Of a stretch of 64,000 nucleotides of DNA, positions 62,208 to 64,000 are shown in pieces. Each line of letters begins with the position of its first letter. The stretch's first letter is position 1. The notes beneath the pieces are model-generated. The model ran no database searches. It was not told the origin of the DNA and worked only from the letters and a program-made list of their open reading frames with translations. This DNA comes from an uncultured Clostridia bacterium. Lineage in GTDB: Bacteria > Bacillota > Clostridia > Christensenellales > CAG-917. A program made the position numbers and the translations under genes. The stretch is taken from assembly GCA_944349635.1 (NCBI GenBank), contig CALVNH010000003.1, positions 64,727 to 128,726 of the forward strand, given 5' to 3'.

Positions 62208-64000
62208 TCATTCTTCCGTTTCGGGAGGAGGAGGCAACAAGGTTCCTTTGACGAGGAGAATTCCTTTTTGCGAGCTTATTTCGTATTGCATTCCCGCTGC
62301 CTCCGCGGTTATCGTGAAAGCGTAATCTTTGTCGCCGCCGAGTTGCATATATTCGCTTATTCGCGTGCCGTCGGATTTGGTGACGTAAAGGAAGAAGCCG
62401 TATTCGTCCTCGCCCAGAGCACTCACGTCGAATCGGAAATCCGCGTCGAATGTCAAAGTCATGTCCACGCCCTCGAACGTGCTGTTCCCGACCGCATACT
62501 CTTTGATGTCGAATTTGCCCCGCAACAAAAGTTCGATGCCGTACTGACTGCCCTTTTGCATAAGAGCGGAGGCAGGAACCGTCACGGCAATATCGGAAAA
62601 GTCGAGTTCCCCTTTTGCCGAGCACGTCACCGTACCGGAAAGACTTGCGCCTATCATGTCGAAATAGTTGCCGTCTTCCACCTGTTCGGACTGCAAAACG
62701 TGTTCCTCGTCGAACATCACTTCCATTTCTTCCTGCGAAAGGGACGGGAACAGCTTCATGCTTTCGGCAAACGCCTTGATTTCCTCTTTTCCGATTGCTT
62801 CGAGGTTTTCGTAGCCGAACGCCGCCGTGGTTTTGTATCTGGCGTCTATTATTTCAAAGACTTCGGAAGGCGACTTCCCTGCGGGAGTGAGACCGTACTC
62901 TTCCATTATCTCGTTCATTACTCTTAAAAGAGCCTCTGCGTTGACTTCGTTGCGGGGAATTCCGTAATAATCTTCAAGGATGTATTCGTCGAGCACCAGA
63001 TAAGGAACGGCAACGTATGTGCCGCCCATCAACGCTTCGTCGACGACTTTGAGCTTCGCGTTGCCGAGTTGATTGGTGTAGGTTTGATTTCCTATCGTCA
63101 GCGTCAAGGTGTCGCCGTCTCTGAAACAGGAATCCCAGCCGTCAACCTCATAAAGATTTACAAAGCAGTCGCAATCATTGGTTATGTATACGATTTTCCC
63201 GCCGAGAGTGGAAAGATAAGCCCTGCTGTTGGTATACGAATAGACGTATTCGCCGTCCTTCCAATTTAGTATCGTGTGAATTGTGCTTAAATCGTCCGAG
63301 GAGTTAGGATAAGAATCTTCGAGATACCTGATTACGAGTTCTCCTTCGGAACCCGACAAATCCTTTTCCAGAATTATGGTATACGCGATGATGGGCTCGA
63401 TAATGATTGTATTGCCGAATTCATCCACTGCACCCGACGTCGAATATAAGGGCTCAAAGCATGAAAAAACGTAACTTTCGTCCTCAACGTATTCAATCGA
63501 AAAGGTGCTGTGAGCACTTACGGTGTGATAATCATACTTTTGATATTTTTCCATAGAGGCTTTTATGGCAACTCTGCCGTCGGAAGTGTACGAGGAAAAA
63601 ATCTTGTAATATGCGATACTCGTTTCGTTGTAGCCGTCGCCGGATTCCAGATATTCCAGCACTGCGGTATCCGTGTTGGCATTGTAAGTCATGCGGGCAT
63701 AGGCTTTTGCGCCGAATTCGAATTCTACCCATATTCCCAGTTGTTTGACATTGTCCATGACTCTGGATTTGAGGTCTTCCGACACAAAATATATCGTCGA
63801 ATCGACGATGTCGTAATGCAAAATCTGAGATGGCACGATGACAGGCATCCAGTTGGGGTTGTCGTAATAATCGGGAGCGGGTTGAGTTATATCCTCCCCT
63901 GCCGCGGAAACTGCCTTACATTCGGGACGTAAACCGCCGCTTGCCGACACGGCACTTTGTGCCGCAGATGCCGATTCGGTGCCGTAAATTTCACCGGACG
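62208..64000 (-). CDS. Secreted or surface protein of unknown function (N-terminus beyond the window)
   Basis: Open frame of at least 597 codons continuing off the right edge; no start is assigned because the frame stays open to base 64000. The visible part begins GEIYGTESASAAQSAVSAS, a low-complexity Ser/Ala stretch like the linker after a signal peptide. Beta-rich, acidic, Tyr-rich sequence follows, with calycin-like strands near the end (YAVGNSTFEGVDMTLTFDADFRFD). The last segment reads ISSQKGILLVKGTLLPPPPETEE. No family recognised. Probably a lipoprotein or exported protein by composition only. Confidence 0.75.
   Translation of the reverse strand, partial: SGEIYGTESASAAQSAVSASGGLRPECKAVSAAGEDITQPAPDYYDNPNWMPVIVPSQILHYDIVDSTIYFVSEDLKSRVMDNVKQLGIWVEFEFGAKAYARMTYNANTDTAVLEYLESGDGYNETSIAYYKIFSSYTSDGRVAIKASMEKYQKYDYHTVSAHSTFSIEYVEDESYVFSCFEPLYSTSGAVDEFGNTIIIEPIIAYTIILEKDLSGSEGELVIRYLEDSYPNSSDDLSTIHTILNWKDGEYVYSYTNSRAYLSTLGGKIVYITNDCDCFVNLYEVDGWDSCFRDGDTLTLTIGNQTYTNQLGNAKLKVVDEALMGGTYVAVPYLVLDEYILEDYYGIPRNEVNAEALLRVMNEIMEEYGLTPAGKSPSEVFEIIDARYKTTAAFGYENLEAIGKEEIKAFAESMKLFPSLSQEEMEVMFDEEHVLQSEQVEDGNYFDMIGASLSGTVTCSAKGELDFSDIAVTVPASALMQKGSQYGIELLLRGKFDIKEYAVGNSTFEGVDMTLTFDADFRFDVSALGEDEYGFFLYVTKSDGTRISEYMQLGGDKDYAFTITAEAAGMQYEISSQKGILLVKGTLLPPPPETEE

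Overview
The window reads as chromosomal core genome of a spore-forming Bacillota (Clostridia-like) bacterium of medium G+C. The reasons are gene order and signals. There is a yqfC-yqfD-phoH-pgpH-ybeY-era-yqzL-recO block, a dnaG-rpoD-trmK-nif3 block and an infC-rpmI-rplT operon. There are sporulation-type proteins (YqfC, YqfD, a collagen-like spore-surface candidate), Shine-Dalgarno starts, and many promoters close to TTGACA-17-TATAAT. I see no tRNA, rRNA, CRISPR array, insertion sequence or prophage. No species can be named from the sequence alone.

Most genes lie on the minus strand. 1-7.6 kb is the yqfC-to-recO operon plus a lipoprotein; dgkA and cdd, often present between ybeY and era, are absent. 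7.7-20.6 kb runs from a parE promoter through parC, a DUF1846 gene, a cation efflux gene, a phosphoesterase, pepF and a lipoprotein to dnaB, which ends at an intrinsic terminator. 20.7-30 kb holds a lipase-like hydrolase, murG with a membrane-anchored partner, a small membrane protein with a leaderless-type promoter, a degV-apbE-nusG_II-gx unit, an orphan Mrr-like nuclease and a membrane-anchored trypsin-like protease. 30.3-35.8 kb carries a 44-aa membrane protein, a cysteine desulfurase, proA, yebC, a TrmH-type methyltransferase and the attenuator-preceded infC operon.

36-37.2 kb is a divergent xre/TM2/zinc-ribbon locus with two matching operators. 37.4-47.7 kb holds thrS, a GH2 beta-galactosidase, the zinc-ribbon/nif3/trmK genes, rpoD and dnaG. 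48-55.2 kb is a surface-polysaccharide cluster: initiating phosphoglycosyl transferase, lipid kinase, ABC exporter, two glycosyltransferases and an O-antigen-ligase-like polymerase. 55.4-64 kb holds a 1511-aa zinc-ribbon/multi-TM/five-repeat protein, a zinc-ribbon-polyproline-TM2 protein, a collagen-like protein behind a sigma-K-like promoter, and a partial secreted protein.

The most unusual items are: (1) a DnaB helicase whose acidic C-terminal tail ends exactly like an SSB tip (DDLPF); (2) a divergent Xre circuit in which a 17-bp operator exactly fills a promoter spacer and is repeated 30 bp away at the repressor gene start; (3) several genes whose -10 box sits 6-7 bases before the ATG with no Shine-Dalgarno, predicting leaderless mRNAs; (4) two separate loci pairing a TM2-domain protein with a zinc-ribbon membrane protein.
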